A DNA stretch of 64,000 nt from Ensifer sp. PDNC004. GTDB taxonomy: Bacteria > Pseudomonadota > Alphaproteobacteria > Rhizobiales > Rhizobiaceae. The stretch lies in NCBI RefSeq assembly GCF_016919405.1, contig NZ_CP070354.1, positions 628,001 to 692,000 on the forward strand, written 5' to 3'. The notes beneath the pieces are model-generated. The model was not told the origin of the DNA. It did no database searches and was given only the letters and a program-made list of their open reading frames with translations. The position numbers and the translations under genes were made by a program. This document shows, piece by piece, positions 51,858-61,475 of the stretch; the first letter of the stretch is position 1; the number at the start of each line of letters is the position of its first letter.

Positions 51858-52838
51858 ATGCCCATCCGAGCCACAGACCAGATCATTCACAAGGCCGCCT
51901 GGCTCTATTATACGCACGGCTTGCGCCAGGACGAAGTGGCGCAGCGGCTGGAGATATCCCGCGCCTCAATCGCCATGTATCTGCGCAAGGCGCGGGAGAT
52001 GGGCATCGTCACGATCACCACCTCGACAGAGCTGTTTTCGCAGGACGTGCTTGCCCGCGAGCTCGAAGACGCCACCGGGCTGACGACCGCGTGGCTCGTG
52101 CCGGAAGACCGGCAGGCCATGGACCCGGCTGCCGAAATGCCCGTCGTCGCGGCGTCCGTCTTTCTCGAACTGATCAACAAGGGCGACCGGATCGGCGTTG
52201 CCTGGGGCCGCACCGTCTATCATATCGCCGACGTCATGCCCTTTGCGGACCTGCGCGGTGTTACGGTCGTGCAGCTTTGCGGCAATCTCGGCGCGCCCTA
52301 TTCCTACCGCCCGGATCAATGCACGACGGAAATCGCGCGCCGTCTGAATGCCGAAGGCATCAATTTCTATGCGCCGCTTGTTCTTTCCTCCGAGCGGCTG
52401 GCCGAAGAACTACGCGGTGAACCGGTCATCAAGGAACAACTCGCCACCATCTCCGACTGTGGCCTGGCGCTCTACTCGGTCGGCGGCATCGAGGATGACA
52501 GCCACCTCGTCAAGTGCGGGGCGCTCTCGGCTGCAGACATGCATGCCATGGGTGAAAAGGGCGCGGCCGGCGTCATTGCCGGACAGCTCATTGACCGCCA
52601 CGGCCAATGGATGGATTGCGAGCACAATCGCCGCTGCATTTCGGCCGATCTTGCATCCATCCGCACGATCAAGAAGCGCATGCTGGTCGTCCAGGAGGAC
52701 AGCAAGTTCGAGCCGCTGATGGCGGCCTTGAAGGGCGGCTTCGTCTCGCATCTCGTCATCACCGAGTCGATGGCACGCAAGGTCCTGGATCGCTGGAACC
52801 GTGAAGGGCTTGGCAAGAGCGGCTCAGGCGCCCCCTGA
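51858..52838 (+). CDS. SorC/DeoR-type sugar-binding transcriptional regulator
   Basis: A 326-residue regulator. The HTH is DEVAQRLEISRASIAMYLRK (about residues 23-42). A SorC-type sugar-binding domain follows (VLARELEDATGLTTAWLVPE, GVAWGRTVYHIADVM, CGNLGAPYSYRPDQC). Its effectors are usually sugar phosphates. The ATG at 51858 follows GAAGG; the longer open frame upstream is unlikely. It precedes the RhaD-type fusion gene by 57 bp on the same strand, so it probably controls that gene and itself. Confidence 0.87.
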   Translation: MPIRATDQIIHKAAWLYYTHGLRQDEVAQRLEISRASIAMYLRKAREMGIVTITTSTELFSQDVLARELEDATGLTTAWLVPEDRQAMDPAAEMPVVAASVFLELINKGDRIGVAWGRTVYHIADVMPFADLRGVTVVQLCGNLGAPYSYRPDQCTTEIARRLNAEGINFYAPLVLSSERLAEELRGEPVIKEQLATISDCGLALYSVGGIEDDSHLVKCGALSAADMHAMGEKGAAGVIAGQLIDRHGQWMDCEHNRRCISADLASIRTIKKRMLVVQEDSKFEPLMAALKGGFVSHLVITESMARKVLDRWNREGLGKSGSGAP

Positions 52839-52895
52839 GCCTCGAATTTGGGTCCGCCGATACCGGCCGGGCCGGTTTATCGGGAGGCTGAACTT

Positions 52896-54950
52896 ATGGA
52901 AAATCTCTGGCGCGATGACGAGGCGGAGAAGGTCGTTGCGGGCTATCAAACCAAGGGCATCGGCCGCGATCTGGCGCTGCGGACCTATACGACGCGGCTG
53001 CTTGGCGGCGAGCCGCGGCTCGTGCTGCATGGCGGCGGCAACACTTCGGTGAAAACCGAAATCACCGACCTTGTCGGCGACACGCATGCCGTGCTTTGCG
53101 TCAAGGGCAGTGGTTGGGACATGGGCACGATCGAGCCCGCCGGCCTGCCCGCCGTCAAGATCGCGCCGCTGCTGAAGAGCCGCAAGCTCGAACGGCTGTC
53201 GGACGAGGACATGGTGACTTTGCTGCGCGCCAACCTCATCGATCCGGGCTCGCCGAACCCGTCGGTGGAGGCGCTGCTGCATGCCTTCCTGCCGCACAAG
53301 TTCGTCGACCATACCCATTCGACCGCCATTCTTGCCATCGCCGACCAGGCCAGGAGCCGGGAGATGTGCGCCGAACTCTTCGGCAGGAAAATGGGTTTCG
53401 TGCCCTACATCATGCCGGGCTTCGCGCTGGCGAAGGCTGCGGCGGACGTGTTCGACCAGGATCCGACGGTCGAGGGGCTGATCCTCGACAAGCACGGGAT
53501 CTTCACCTTCGCCGACACTGCGAAGGAAGCTTATGAGCGGATGATCCACTATGTCACGCTCGCCGAAGAGCATGTGAAGGCCAACGGGCACAATCCGTTC
53601 ACGCCGGCCGCCCTGCCGGCAGCGCTTGCAAGCCCAGCCGATATCGCGCCGATGTTGCGCGGTGCCGTTGCTGTCGACAAGGGCGAGGGCCGTTTTGACC
53701 GCATGGTCAGCGTGTTCCGCACTTCGCCCGCTATCCTCGACTTCGTCAACGCGCAACAGGTTGAGGAGATGGCCGCCAGGGGCGTTTCGACGCCCGATCT
53801 TTCCATCCGCATCAAGACCGGCCCGATGGTGCTTCCGGCGCCGGCTAAAGATGCTCTTTCGGGCTACCGGGCCGTGATCGACGCGCGCGTCGCTGCCTTT
53901 GCTGCAGACTACACTGGGTATTTCCACACCAACGACGCACGCGACGACGTCAAGCGCATCATGCTCGATCCCATGCCGCGCCTGACGCTGGTGCCGGGGC
54001 TTGGCATGTTCGGCCACGGCCGCACGTACAAGGACGCGACGATCGCCGTAGATGTCGGCGAGATGTGGATCGAGGCTGCGCGCGACGCCGAATCCGTCGG
54101 CCGTTTCGAGCCGGTGAGCCGGCCGGATCTCTTCGACCTCGAATACTGGTCGCTGGAACAGGCGAAGCTCGCCGGCGCCAGGCCGAAGCCGTTTACCGGT
54201 CAGGTTGCGCTCGTCACCGGTGGCGCCGGCGCCATCGGTGCGGCGATCGTCAAGGCCTTCGTCGCCGAGGGCGCCCATGCCGTCGTGCTCGATCTCGACG
54301 GCGACAAGGCGGCAGCCGTGGCAAAGGCGGCGGGCAACAACGCGATCGGCATCGCCTGCGACATCACCGACCCGGCATCCGTTCGCGCCGCTTTCGACCA
54401 GGTGGTCGCGACCTTCGGCGGCGTCGATATCGTCGTTTCCAATGCGGGTGCCGCCTGGGAAAGTCCGATTGCGACCATGGACGACGCCCTGCTGCGCCGC
54501 AGCTTCGAGCTCAACTTCTTCGCCCATCAGACGGTAGCGCAGAATGCCGTGCGCATCATGAAGGAGCAGAAGACCGGCGGCGTGCTGCTGTTCAACGCCT
54601 CCAAGCAGGCTGTCAATCCGGGCGCCAAGTTCGGCGCTTACGGATTGCCGAAGGCAGCGACCTTGTTCCTGTCGCGTCAGTATGCGCTCGAACACGGCAC
54701 TGATCATATCCGCGTCAATGCCGTCAACGCCGACCGCATCCGCTCGGGCCTGCTAAACGACGAGATGATCGCCAATCGCGCAGCCGCCCGCGGCCTTTCG
54801 GTCAAGGACTACATGGGCGGAAACCTGCTCGGTCTCGAAGTGACGGCCGAGGACGTAGCGCGCGCCTTCGTGCACCACGCGCTCGCAGAACGAACCACCG
54901 CGGATGTGACGACTGTGGATGGCGGCAATATCGCAGCGGCGATGCGCTGA
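52896..54950 (+). CDS. Bifunctional class II aldolase/short-chain dehydrogenase (RhaD type)
   Basis: A 684-residue fusion. Residues 1-400 are a class II (zinc) aldolase: MHGGGNTSVK-like N-terminus (LHGGGNTSVKTEI), zinc ligands KFVDHTHSTAIL, and DKHGIFTFADT. Residues 430-684 are an SDR: VTGGAGAIGAAIV, NAGAAWES, catalytic YGLPKAATL and TTVDGGNIAAAM. In rhizobia this layout is rhamnulose-1-phosphate aldolase fused to lactaldehyde dehydrogenase, splitting a ketose-1-phosphate into DHAP and a lactaldehyde and oxidising it to lactate. No sugar kinase or isomerase for that route lies next to it, so it may serve another 5- or 6-deoxy-ketose phosphate. ATG 52896 follows GGGAGG. Confidence 0.87.
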   Translation: MENLWRDDEAEKVVAGYQTKGIGRDLALRTYTTRLLGGEPRLVLHGGGNTSVKTEITDLVGDTHAVLCVKGSGWDMGTIEPAGLPAVKIAPLLKSRKLERLSDEDMVTLLRANLIDPGSPNPSVEALLHAFLPHKFVDHTHSTAILAIADQARSREMCAELFGRKMGFVPYIMPGFALAKAAADVFDQDPTVEGLILDKHGIFTFADTAKEAYERMIHYVTLAEEHVKANGHNPFTPAALPAALASPADIAPMLRGAVAVDKGEGRFDRMVSVFRTSPAILDFVNAQQVEEMAARGVSTPDLSIRIKTGPMVLPAPAKDALSGYRAVIDARVAAFAADYTGYFHTNDARDDVKRIMLDPMPRLTLVPGLGMFGHGRTYKDATIAVDVGEMWIEAARDAESVGRFEPVSRPDLFDLEYWSLEQAKLAGARPKPFTGQVALVTGGAGAIGAAIVKAFVAEGAHAVVLDLDGDKAAAVAKAAGNNAIGIACDITDPASVRAAFDQVVATFGGVDIVVSNAGAAWESPIATMDDALLRRSFELNFFAHQTVAQNAVRIMKEQKTGGVLLFNASKQAVNPGAKFGAYGLPKAATLFLSRQYALEHGTDHIRVNAVNADRIRSGLLNDEMIANRAAARGLSVKDYMGGNLLGLEVTAEDVARAFVHHALAERTTADVTTVDGGNIAAAMR

Positions 54951-55020
54951 GTGCTTCCGTCTAAGCGTAAAAACGTGCCACACTGCAGTCTCCCGCCAGA
55001 GTTGTTCGGATGGAGACGAA

Positions 55021-55245
55021 ATGGTCGATCGATGGCCCGCAGATGCCGCGTTTCAAATGGGTGACTATGCAGCCAAGAAAGGCCGCGCCTCATGGCGCGG
55101 CAAGATCGTCGGCTGGTATCGCACAGACCTGACCAGCCTCGGCTACGCGATCGAAAGCCATTTCGAGCCAGGCTCCGTGCATATCTACCCCGAGACGGCG
55201 ATCGAAGCCTGGGTGCAGCCAAAGGCGGAAAGCGAATTAGAGTAA
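55021..55245 (+). CDS. Type II dihydrofolate reductase-like (DfrB/R67) SH3-like protein
   Basis: A 74-residue protein with strong resemblance to plasmid-borne R67/DfrB: FQMGDYAAKKGRASWRGKIV then GWYRTDLTSLGYAIES and PGSVHIYPETAIEAW. R67 forms a tetramer whose single central pore holds Lys32, Ser65, Gln67, Ile68 and Tyr69. Here the equivalent Lys, Ser, Ile and Tyr are kept and Gln67 is His (VHIY for VQIY). No integron or attC site is nearby, and the gene looks chromosomal, so it may be a native relative of DfrB. ATG 55021 follows GGAGACGA. Function unknown; DHFR activity is possible. A terminator follows directly. Confidence 0.72.
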   Translation: MVDRWPADAAFQMGDYAAKKGRASWRGKIVGWYRTDLTSLGYAIESHFEPGSVHIYPETAIEAWVQPKAESELE

Positions 55246-55259
55246 TCAGGACAAAAAAA

Positions 55260-55282
55260 GGGGCGGTCTGATCGACCGCCCC
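55260..55282. terminator. Bidirectional terminator
   Basis: GGGGCGGTC (55260-55268), loop TGATC, GACCGCCCC (55274-55282), with AAAAAAA before and TTTCGTTTCG after. It ends the DfrB-like gene forward and the ribose-type ABC operon on the minus strand. Confidence 0.8.
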
Positions 55283-55302
55283 TTTCGTTTCGCCTTGGGA
55301 GA

Positions 55303-56346
55303 TTAAGGCTTCGGCATCCATGCGGGCATGGCAACATCTGCATGGGCGAACTGCGGCAGCTTCACGCCGAGCTCTTCCATGTTCTTGATGTCCTGATCGT
55401 TCAGGTCCTTCTGGGTGATCAGCGTCGGCGGTACGACCACCTGGCGGCCCGGGTCTTCGCCGGCAAGCAGCATGGCGAGCGAGCGGACCGAGACCTGGCC
55501 GACGACGGCCGGGTTGGTGGCGGCCGTTGCCGTCCAGGCCGAGCCCGCTTCGCGCATGGCGGCGATGTCAGACGTCGAAATGTCGGCCGAGTAGATCTTG
55601 ACGCTGGACGAAAGGCCGGCCTCGTCGACTGCGATCTTCACGCCCTTGGCAAACTCGTCATAGGGCGCGAACATCACGGTAATGTCGGGCTTGGCCGAAA
55701 TCACCGCGCGGGCCTGGTTGGCGACCGAGTTGGCGATCGGGTTGTCCATGGTCCCGAATTGCGCGGCTTCCTCGATGCCGGAATACTTGGCCTTGAATTC
55801 CTTCCAGGTCTCGTCGCGGCGGTCGAGCGGCGCGATGCCGGCGACATAGACGTAGCCAGCCTTGAAGCTCTCGCCATTGTCCTTGACGGCCTGCTCGAGC
55901 GCGAGGCGCGCGAGGTCGCGATCGGACTGCTCGATCTGCGGGATCTTCTCGTTTTCGACGTTGACGTCGAAGGCAACGACCTTGATGCCGGCGTCGACCG
56001 CCCGCTGGGCGGCTTCCTTCATCGATTCCGTCAGGCCGTGCTGGATGATGATGCCCTGCACACCGAGTGCGATCGCCTGGTCGACCATATCGGCCTGGAG
56101 CGCTGCGTCCTGGCGGCTGTCGAAGACCTGAAGCTGCACGCCGAGCGCCTTGGACTGCGCCTCGACGCCGGCGAGATAGGACTGGAAGAAGTCGCCTGTC
56201 GAAAGGTAGCGCACGAGCGCGATCTTGACGTCGCCGGCCTTGTCGAACGGCTTCGGCATGTCGGCGGCAAAGGACGGCACGCCGAAGGCGGCGGCCCCCA
56301 TCAACCCGAGCGTCAAGCGGCCCAGGCTTCTGCGAGTCATGTTCAT
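55303..56346 (-). CDS. Ribose-type ABC transporter substrate-binding protein
   Basis: A 347-residue periplasmic binding protein of the RbsB/XylF family. Signal peptide with Arg pair (MNMTRRSLGRLTLGLMGAAA), then VKIALVRYLSTGDFFQSYLA, ADMVDQAIALGVQGIIIQHG and DVNVENEKIPQIEQSDRD, as in pentose binders. Last gene of the operon transcribed from the divergent promoter before the methylthioribose-kinase-like gene. I infer that it binds the sugar processed by that gene set (a 5-substituted or 5-deoxy pentose). Confidence 0.9.
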   Translation of the reverse strand: MNMTRRSLGRLTLGLMGAAAFGVPSFAADMPKPFDKAGDVKIALVRYLSTGDFFQSYLAGVEAQSKALGVQLQVFDSRQDAALQADMVDQAIALGVQGIIIQHGLTESMKEAAQRAVDAGIKVVAFDVNVENEKIPQIEQSDRDLARLALEQAVKDNGESFKAGYVYVAGIAPLDRRDETWKEFKAKYSGIEEAAQFGTMDNPIANSVANQARAVISAKPDITVMFAPYDEFAKGVKIAVDEAGLSSSVKIYSADISTSDIAAMREAGSAWTATAATNPAVVGQVSVRSLAMLLAGEDPGRQVVVPPTLITQKDLNDQDIKNMEELGVKLPQFAHADVAMPAWMPKP

Positions 56347-56397
56347 GTCAGTCTCCTCCACTGGTGAACTTTTTGTTTTCCGCTGAAGGGAACCCCG

Positions 56398-57447
56398 TCA
56401 GCGTTTGCCTCTTTTCGAGAGCGCAAAGGTGAAGATCAGGGCAGCGACGAGGACGGCGCCCTTGATGAAATCCTGGGTGTAATAGGGTGCGTTCATCATC
56501 GTCAGCCCCTGCAGCAGGATGCCGACGAAGAGCGCGCCGATCGCCGTGCCGAACGCGTTCGGCTTGGCGGCGCCGAGAACGGCAAAGCCGATCAGCGCGG
56601 CGGCAACCGCATCGAGAAGCAGGTTGTTGCCCGACGCGATGTCGCCGCGGCCAAGGCGGGCGGCAAGCAGGATGCCGCCGATTGAAGCGAAGACGCCGGA
56701 GATGATGTAGGCGGAAATCTTGTAGGCATTGACCGGCGCACCGGCGAGGCCGGCTGCCCGCTCATTGGAGCCGACGGCATACATCATGCGGCCGAAGCGG
56801 GTGTATTCGAGGAAGAACCAGATCAGGATCGCAAGCACGATCAGCACCACGACCGAAACCGGCACGAGATTGGGCAGGATAAAATCGAAGCGATGGCGGC
56901 CGAGCGCCAGGAAGGCCGGGCTGAAGGTGCCTTCGGCGACCGAACCGTCGGGAAGCGTCATGCCGGTTGCAATCGACCGGCCCTCTGTCGGGATGCGCTG
57001 GAGGCCGAGCAAGAGGAACATCATGCCGAGCGTCGCCAGCAGATCCGGCACGCGCATATAGACGATGATGACGCCATTGACGAAACCGACCAGCACGCCG
57101 ATGGCAAGGCACACGAGTGTTGCGGTCAGTGCGTCGCCGCCCATCACCACCATCACATAGGATGAGGCCATCATCGCCGTTGTCGCGACTGAGCCGATCG
57201 AAAGATCGAAGCCGCCGACGACCAGCGTGGCCGTCACGCCCAGCGCCAGGATGCCGGTGATCGACACCGATTGCAGGATGAAGACGGCGCTCTGCGGCGA
57301 GGCGAAGCCGCCGGTCACGAGCGAGAAATAAAGGACCATCCCGGCGAGAAGCACGAGGAAGCCGTATTTGATCGCCGCCTCGCGAATTCCCGATGCGCTT
57401 GAAGGGACCGCGACCGGTGCTGCGGAATTGCTCTGTTCACTGCTCAT
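56398..57447 (-). CDS. Ribose-type ABC transporter permease (RbsC type)
   Basis: A 349-residue permease of the BPD_transp_2 family with about ten helices. Motifs include GVTATLVVGGFDLSIGSVAT, VNAYKISAYIISGVFASIGG and LDAVAAALIGFAVLGAAKPN, the usual RbsC signature. The ATG overlaps the ATPase stop codon. Works with the RbsA-type ATPase and the binding protein. Confidence 0.9.
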   Translation of the reverse strand: MSSEQSNSAAPVAVPSSASGIREAAIKYGFLVLLAGMVLYFSLVTGGFASPQSAVFILQSVSITGILALGVTATLVVGGFDLSIGSVATTAMMASSYVMVVMGGDALTATLVCLAIGVLVGFVNGVIIVYMRVPDLLATLGMMFLLLGLQRIPTEGRSIATGMTLPDGSVAEGTFSPAFLALGRHRFDFILPNLVPVSVVVLIVLAILIWFFLEYTRFGRMMYAVGSNERAAGLAGAPVNAYKISAYIISGVFASIGGILLAARLGRGDIASGNNLLLDAVAAALIGFAVLGAAKPNAFGTAIGALFVGILLQGLTMMNAPYYTQDFIKGAVLVAALIFTFALSKRGKR

Positions 57448-58961
57448 GACGCATGGACCTGTTGATAGAATTGACCGGCGATTTCCGACAGGAGCCGCTC
57501 GACATCGATGTTGGCATTGCGGTGCTCGCCGACGATGGTCTGTTCCGACATCACGAGGATGCGGTCGGCGACTTCGAAGGCTTCGTCGAGTTCGGTCAGT
57601 AAGAGGATCGTGGCGCGGCCCGCGGCCGAGGCCCGCAGCTTTTCGCCGATGTCGCGGCGTGCGGCGATGTCGACGCCTTGGAAGGGTTCGTCCAGGATGA
57701 GCAGGCGCGACGGCTCGGAAAGCCAGCGCCCGACCATCACCTTCTGCTGGTTCCCGCCCGAAAGTGTCTGCAACTCGTCGCGCTCGCTGCGGCAGACGAC
57801 GCCAAGCGCCGCGATCTGCTGGCGGGCCTTGGTCTTTTCCGCCCGCCGGCTCGATATGCCGAAGCGCGAGAGCCGGCTAAGGAACGGCAGGCTGATGTTT
57901 TCGTAGATGTTGAAGTCGGGAACGATGCCGCTTTCGGCGCGGTCCTTGGCGACAAGAAAGACGCCGCGGGCGATCGCCCGGCCCGTGCTTCCCGGCGCAT
58001 AGCGCGCGCCGTCGAGCATCATCTCACCGGCGAACGGCGTGCGCGCGCCAAACAGGGTCTCGGCGAGCGCCGTCTTGCCGACGCCCACAAGCCCGGTAAC
58101 GGCGACGATTTCTCCGTCGCGGAGGGTGAAATCGAAAGGGCGCGCCTGTTCCGATAGCTTCAGGCCGCGGAGGGCAAAGACCGGAGCGCCGCCGTCGCGA
58201 AGATCGACGGCCCCTGCCGAGACCTTGCGACCGAGCATGGCGTTGACGGCGCCCTCATAGTCCAGTTCCGGCCCTTCGAAGCGGCCACTGATGCGGCCGT
58301 CACGCAGGGCGACGATGCTGTCGGCCAGCCGACGGATATCCGACATGCGATGCGAAATATAGAGAATGGCGACCCCGCGCGCCTTCAACCGATCGACGAG
58401 ATCAAATAGGCGGTCAGCCTCGGCGCTCGACAGCGACGAGGTCGGCTCGTCGAGGATCAGCACCTTCGGCTCGTGCGCCATGGCACGGGCGATCGCCACC
58501 ATCTGCCGGTCGGCAAGCGTCAAGTCGTTGATATTGGCGGCAAGATCGATCGCAAGCCCCATGCGCGACGCGACCGCGGCAGCCTCGCGCCGCACCCTGC
58601 GCGGGTTGAAGAACAGCCGCGCACCGCGTCCGTTCAAACGATCGAGCGTCAGATTGGTGGCCACGTCGAGATCGGCGACCACCCCGTCATTGATGTTCTG
58701 ATGCACGGTGACGACGCCGGCGCGGATCGCTTCGGCCGGGGTCGTCGGCTCGAAGGCCATGCCGGCGAGCGTGATCGTGCCGGCGTCGCGCGTGTAGACG
58801 CCGCTCAAGATCCGCACGAGCGTGGATTTGCCGGCGCCGTTGGCGCCCATCAGAACGGTAACCGCCCCAGCCTTGAGATCGAGATCCACCCCTCGAAGAA
58901 CCGGTACCGGCCCAAAGGATTTGCGCACGCCCTCAATGCGAAACACTGCCTGTTCGCTCAT
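57444..58961 (-). CDS. Ribose-type ABC transporter ATP-binding protein (RbsA type)
   Basis: A 505-residue double ATPase. First half: Walker A GANGAGKSTLVRILSG, signature-like LTLADRQMVAIARAMA and Walker B VLILDEPTSSLSSAEA. Second half: GLVGVGKTALAETLFG and signature LSGGNQQKVMVGRWL with LLILDEPFQGVDIAAR. The degenerate second Walker A is normal for RbsA. First gene of the operon, whose promoter region is shared with the kinase-like gene. Confidence 0.92.
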   Translation of the reverse strand: MSEQAVFRIEGVRKSFGPVPVLRGVDLDLKAGAVTVLMGANGAGKSTLVRILSGVYTRDAGTITLAGMAFEPTTPAEAIRAGVVTVHQNINDGVVADLDVATNLTLDRLNGRGARLFFNPRRVRREAAAVASRMGLAIDLAANINDLTLADRQMVAIARAMAHEPKVLILDEPTSSLSSAEADRLFDLVDRLKARGVAILYISHRMSDIRRLADSIVALRDGRISGRFEGPELDYEGAVNAMLGRKVSAGAVDLRDGGAPVFALRGLKLSEQARPFDFTLRDGEIVAVTGLVGVGKTALAETLFGARTPFAGEMMLDGARYAPGSTGRAIARGVFLVAKDRAESGIVPDFNIYENISLPFLSRLSRFGISSRRAEKTKARQQIAALGVVCRSERDELQTLSGGNQQKVMVGRWLSEPSRLLILDEPFQGVDIAARRDIGEKLRASAAGRATILLLTELDEAFEVADRILVMSEQTIVGEHRNANIDVERLLSEIAGQFYQQVHAS

Positions 58962-59001
58962 TCTCTCCTCCCGATGAAGGCAGGTTAGGATAGCCGTCCG
59001 T

Positions 59002-59033
59002 CAAATGTCAAGGCCATTGACATTTGCTATAAT
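59002..59033. promoter_or_regulatory. Operator overlapping the divergent promoter
   Basis: CAAATGTCAA (59002-59011) and TTGACATTTG (59017-59026) make a perfect 10-bp inverted repeat with a 5-bp spacer. A -10-like TATAAT follows at 59028-59033, 76 bp before the kinase-like start. The repeat is ideally placed to switch both divergent operons. Its half-site TGTCA resembles those before the SorC gene. Confidence 0.6.
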
Positions 59034-59108
59034 GCCGCCTTAGTTGTGACCACACACGGCATGGCTGCGAGCGGTGGAGGCCCGCGCCATGCGTTGGAGG
59101 AGAACGAT

Positions 59109-60380
59109 ATGGACAAGCACGTCTTCGAGGCGCTGAGCGCTGCGACGTTACCGGAAAAACTCGGTGGCAACGCCGTCCTGAGAGAAAAGATCGGGCCGGA
59201 CTTTTCGCGCTGGAGCGTCAAGGAAGTCGGCGACGGCAACCTGAACCTGGTCTTCATCGTCACCGGAGACAAGGGTGCTGCCATCGTCAAGCAGGCGCTG
59301 CCCTATGTGCGCCTTGTCGGCGAAAGCTGGCCGCTGCCGCTGAAGCGCTCCTATTTCGAATATCATGCCCTCAAGCGTCAGGCAGCGCGCGATCCCGGAC
59401 TCGTGCCCGAAATCTATTTCTTCGACGAATCCCAGGCGCTCATCGTCATGGAGTTCCTGACGCCGCACGTGATTTTGAGGCGCGCGCTGATCGACGGGCG
59501 GCAGCTCCCGAAAATCGGGCGTGACCTTGGCCTCTTCGTCGCACGTACGCTCTTTCGCGGCTCCGACCTCTCCATGGCCACGCGCGAGAAGAAGGCGGAC
59601 CTTGCGCTTTTCGCCGACAATATCGAGCTTTGCGACATCACCGAAAACCTGGTGTTCTCCGATCCCTATTTCGAGGCAGAGCTCAATCGGCACACTACGC
59701 CGCAGCTCGATCCCATTGTGGCCGAGCTTCGCGCCGACCGCGACCTCAAGGTCGAAGCGCAACGGCTGAAGCATCTTTTCTCCGCCAAGGCGGAGACGCT
59801 TTGCCATGGCGACCTGCACACCGGCTCAGTGATGGCGACGGACGACGAGACCCGTGTCATCGACCCGGAGTTCGCGTTCTACGGACCGATCAGCTTCGAC
59901 GTCGGCATGCTGCTTGCCAATTTCTGGATGAGCTATTTTTCGCAGAGCGGCCACGAAAACGGGACCGGTGCCCGCGATAGCATGCGTAGCTATCTGCTCG
60001 ATACGGTCGAAGTCATCTGGGAAACCTTCCGCACCGAATTCGCCCATCTCTGGCGCACCGAGCGTAACGGCATTCTCTATCAGGCAAGCCTCTTTGAAGC
60101 GCGCAACGACCCGTTCGGCGCCGAACAGGCGCTCGACATCGTCATCGACGAGATCTGGCGCGAGATGCTGGGCTTTGCCGGCGTCGAGATGCACCGCCGT
60201 ATCCTGGGGCTCGCCCACAACGCCGACTTCGAAACCATTATCGACCCCGATCGCCGCGCTGCCTGTGAAACCAGGGCGCTGAAGCTCGGGCGTCACCTTG
60301 CCGTCAACCGGCATCATATCCACAGCCTCAAGGACATCCGCGCGCTTGCGGAACGCCTTCAGAAGGAGACATCAGCGTGA
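59109..60380 (+). CDS. mtnK: S-methyl-5-thioribose kinase-like protein
   Basis: A 423-residue kinase of the protein-kinase-like/APH fold. [13 protein letters not shown] forms the glycine loop, [20 protein letters not shown] the hinge region, [12 protein letters not shown] the catalytic loop (HGD) and [17 protein letters not shown] the DFG-like motif; all match MtnK. The enzyme phosphorylates 5-methylthioribose at O1. In context (RuBisCO-like protein, transketolase) the substrate could also be another 5-substituted or 5-deoxy ribose. ATG 59109 follows GGAGGA; the frame is open to 59046. First gene of the forward operon. Confidence 0.86.
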   Translation: MDKHVFEALSAATLPEKLGGNAVLREKIGPDFSRWSVKEVGDGNLNLVFIVTGDKGAAIVKQALPYVRLVGESWPLPLKRSYFEYHALKRQAARDPGLVPEIYFFDESQALIVMEFLTPHVILRRALIDGRQLPKIGRDLGLFVARTLFRGSDLSMATREKKADLALFADNIELCDITENLVFSDPYFEAELNRHTTPQLDPIVAELRADRDLKVEAQRLKHLFSAKAETLCHGDLHTGSVMATDDETRVIDPEFAFYGPISFDVGMLLANFWMSYFSQSGHENGTGARDSMRSYLLDTVEVIWETFRTEFAHLWRTERNGILYQASLFEARNDPFGAEQALDIVIDEIWREMLGFAGVEMHRRILGLAHNADFETIIDPDRRAACETRALKLGRHLAVNRHHIHSLKDIRALAERLQKETSA

Positions 60381-61471
60381 AAGTCGGAGAACGCCACTAC
60401 CATACGATCTGGCTCAACGAGGACGGCCGTTCCGTTGACATCATCGACCAACGCTGGCTGCCGCATGAGTTCCGTGTCGTGACACTGAAGACGGTCGCCG
60501 ATGTCGCCGTCGCCATCCGCGACATGTGGGTGCGCGGCGCACCACTGATCGGCGTCACCGCCGCCTACGGTGTCGCGATTGCGATGGCCAAGGACCCGTC
60601 GAACGCCCATCTCGACGCCGTCTGGGAGGAGCTCAACGAAACACGCCCGACCGCGATCAACCTGCGCTGGGCTCTGAACGCCATGCGCGACCATCTGCGC
60701 CCCTTGCCGGAAGGCGAGCGTGCCAAGGCAGCCTATGATCGCGCCGCCGAGATCGCGGCCGAAGATGTCGAACTCAATCGCGCCATCGGCGCAAACGGCT
60801 TGAAGGTCATCCGCGAGATTGCTGCAAAGAAGGCGCCGGGTGAACCCGTGCGCATTCTCACTCATTGCAACGCCGGTTGGCTTGCGACCGTCGACTACGG
60901 CACGGCGACTGCCCCCATCTACATGGCTGTCGAGGAAGGCATTCCGGTGCATGTCTATGTCGACGAAACGCGCCCGCGCAATCAAGGCGCCTATCTCACC
61001 GCCTGGGAAATGAACGGTCATGGCGTGCCGCACACGCTGATCGTCGACAATGCCGGCGGGCACCTGATGCAGCACGGCGATGTCGATATGGTCATAGTCG
61101 GTACGGACCGGACGACCGCCAACGGCGATGTCTGCAACAAGATCGGCACCTACCTGAAGGCGCTTGCCGCGCGCGACAACGGCGTCCCCTTCTATGTCGC
61201 CCTCCCCTCGCCGACGATCGACTGGACGGTGCGCGACGGGATTAAGGAAATTCCGATCGAGGAGCGCACCGCCGACGAGGTAAGCTTCGTCCAGGGGCGC
61301 GCCAGTGACGGCTCGATTGCCAGCGTGCGCATCTCGCCGGAGGGCAGCCCCGCCGCCAATCCGGCCTTCGACGTCACGCCCGCCCGCCTCATCACCGGCC
61401 TGATCACCGAGCGCGGCATCGCAACGCCGTCGCCCGAGGGCCTCAAGGCGCTTTTCCCAGAACGGAGCTGA
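60377..61471 (+). CDS. mtnA: S-methyl-5-thioribose-1-phosphate isomerase (MtnA)
   Basis: A 364-residue aldose-ketose isomerase of the eIF2B-like fold. [32 protein letters not shown] (catalytic Cys about residue 165), [17 protein letters not shown] (catalytic Asp about 245) and [12 protein letters not shown] all match MtnA. It converts 5-methylthioribose-1-phosphate, or analogues such as 5-deoxyribose-1-phosphate, to the ribulose-1-phosphate. The GTG start at 60377 overlaps the kinase stop by 4 bp. Confidence 0.92.
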   Translation: MKVGERHYHTIWLNEDGRSVDIIDQRWLPHEFRVVTLKTVADVAVAIRDMWVRGAPLIGVTAAYGVAIAMAKDPSNAHLDAVWEELNETRPTAINLRWALNAMRDHLRPLPEGERAKAAYDRAAEIAAEDVELNRAIGANGLKVIREIAAKKAPGEPVRILTHCNAGWLATVDYGTATAPIYMAVEEGIPVHVYVDETRPRNQGAYLTAWEMNGHGVPHTLIVDNAGGHLMQHGDVDMVIVGTDRTTANGDVCNKIGTYLKALAARDNGVPFYVALPSPTIDWTVRDGIKEIPIEERTADEVSFVQGRASDGSIASVRISPEGSPAANPAFDVTPARLITGLITERGIATPSPEGLKALFPERS

Positions 61472-61475
61472 GACG

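Noticed and set aside
55021..55245. Integron-borne dfrB resistance cassette
   Set aside because: No attC-like site, integrase or other cassette is visible; codon use matches the neighbours, so it looks native.
59017..59033. TTGACA followed by TATAAT read as a promoter
   Set aside because: The spacing is only 5 bp, too short for a -35/-10 pair; TTGACA is better read as part of the operator, with TATAAT used with a different -35.
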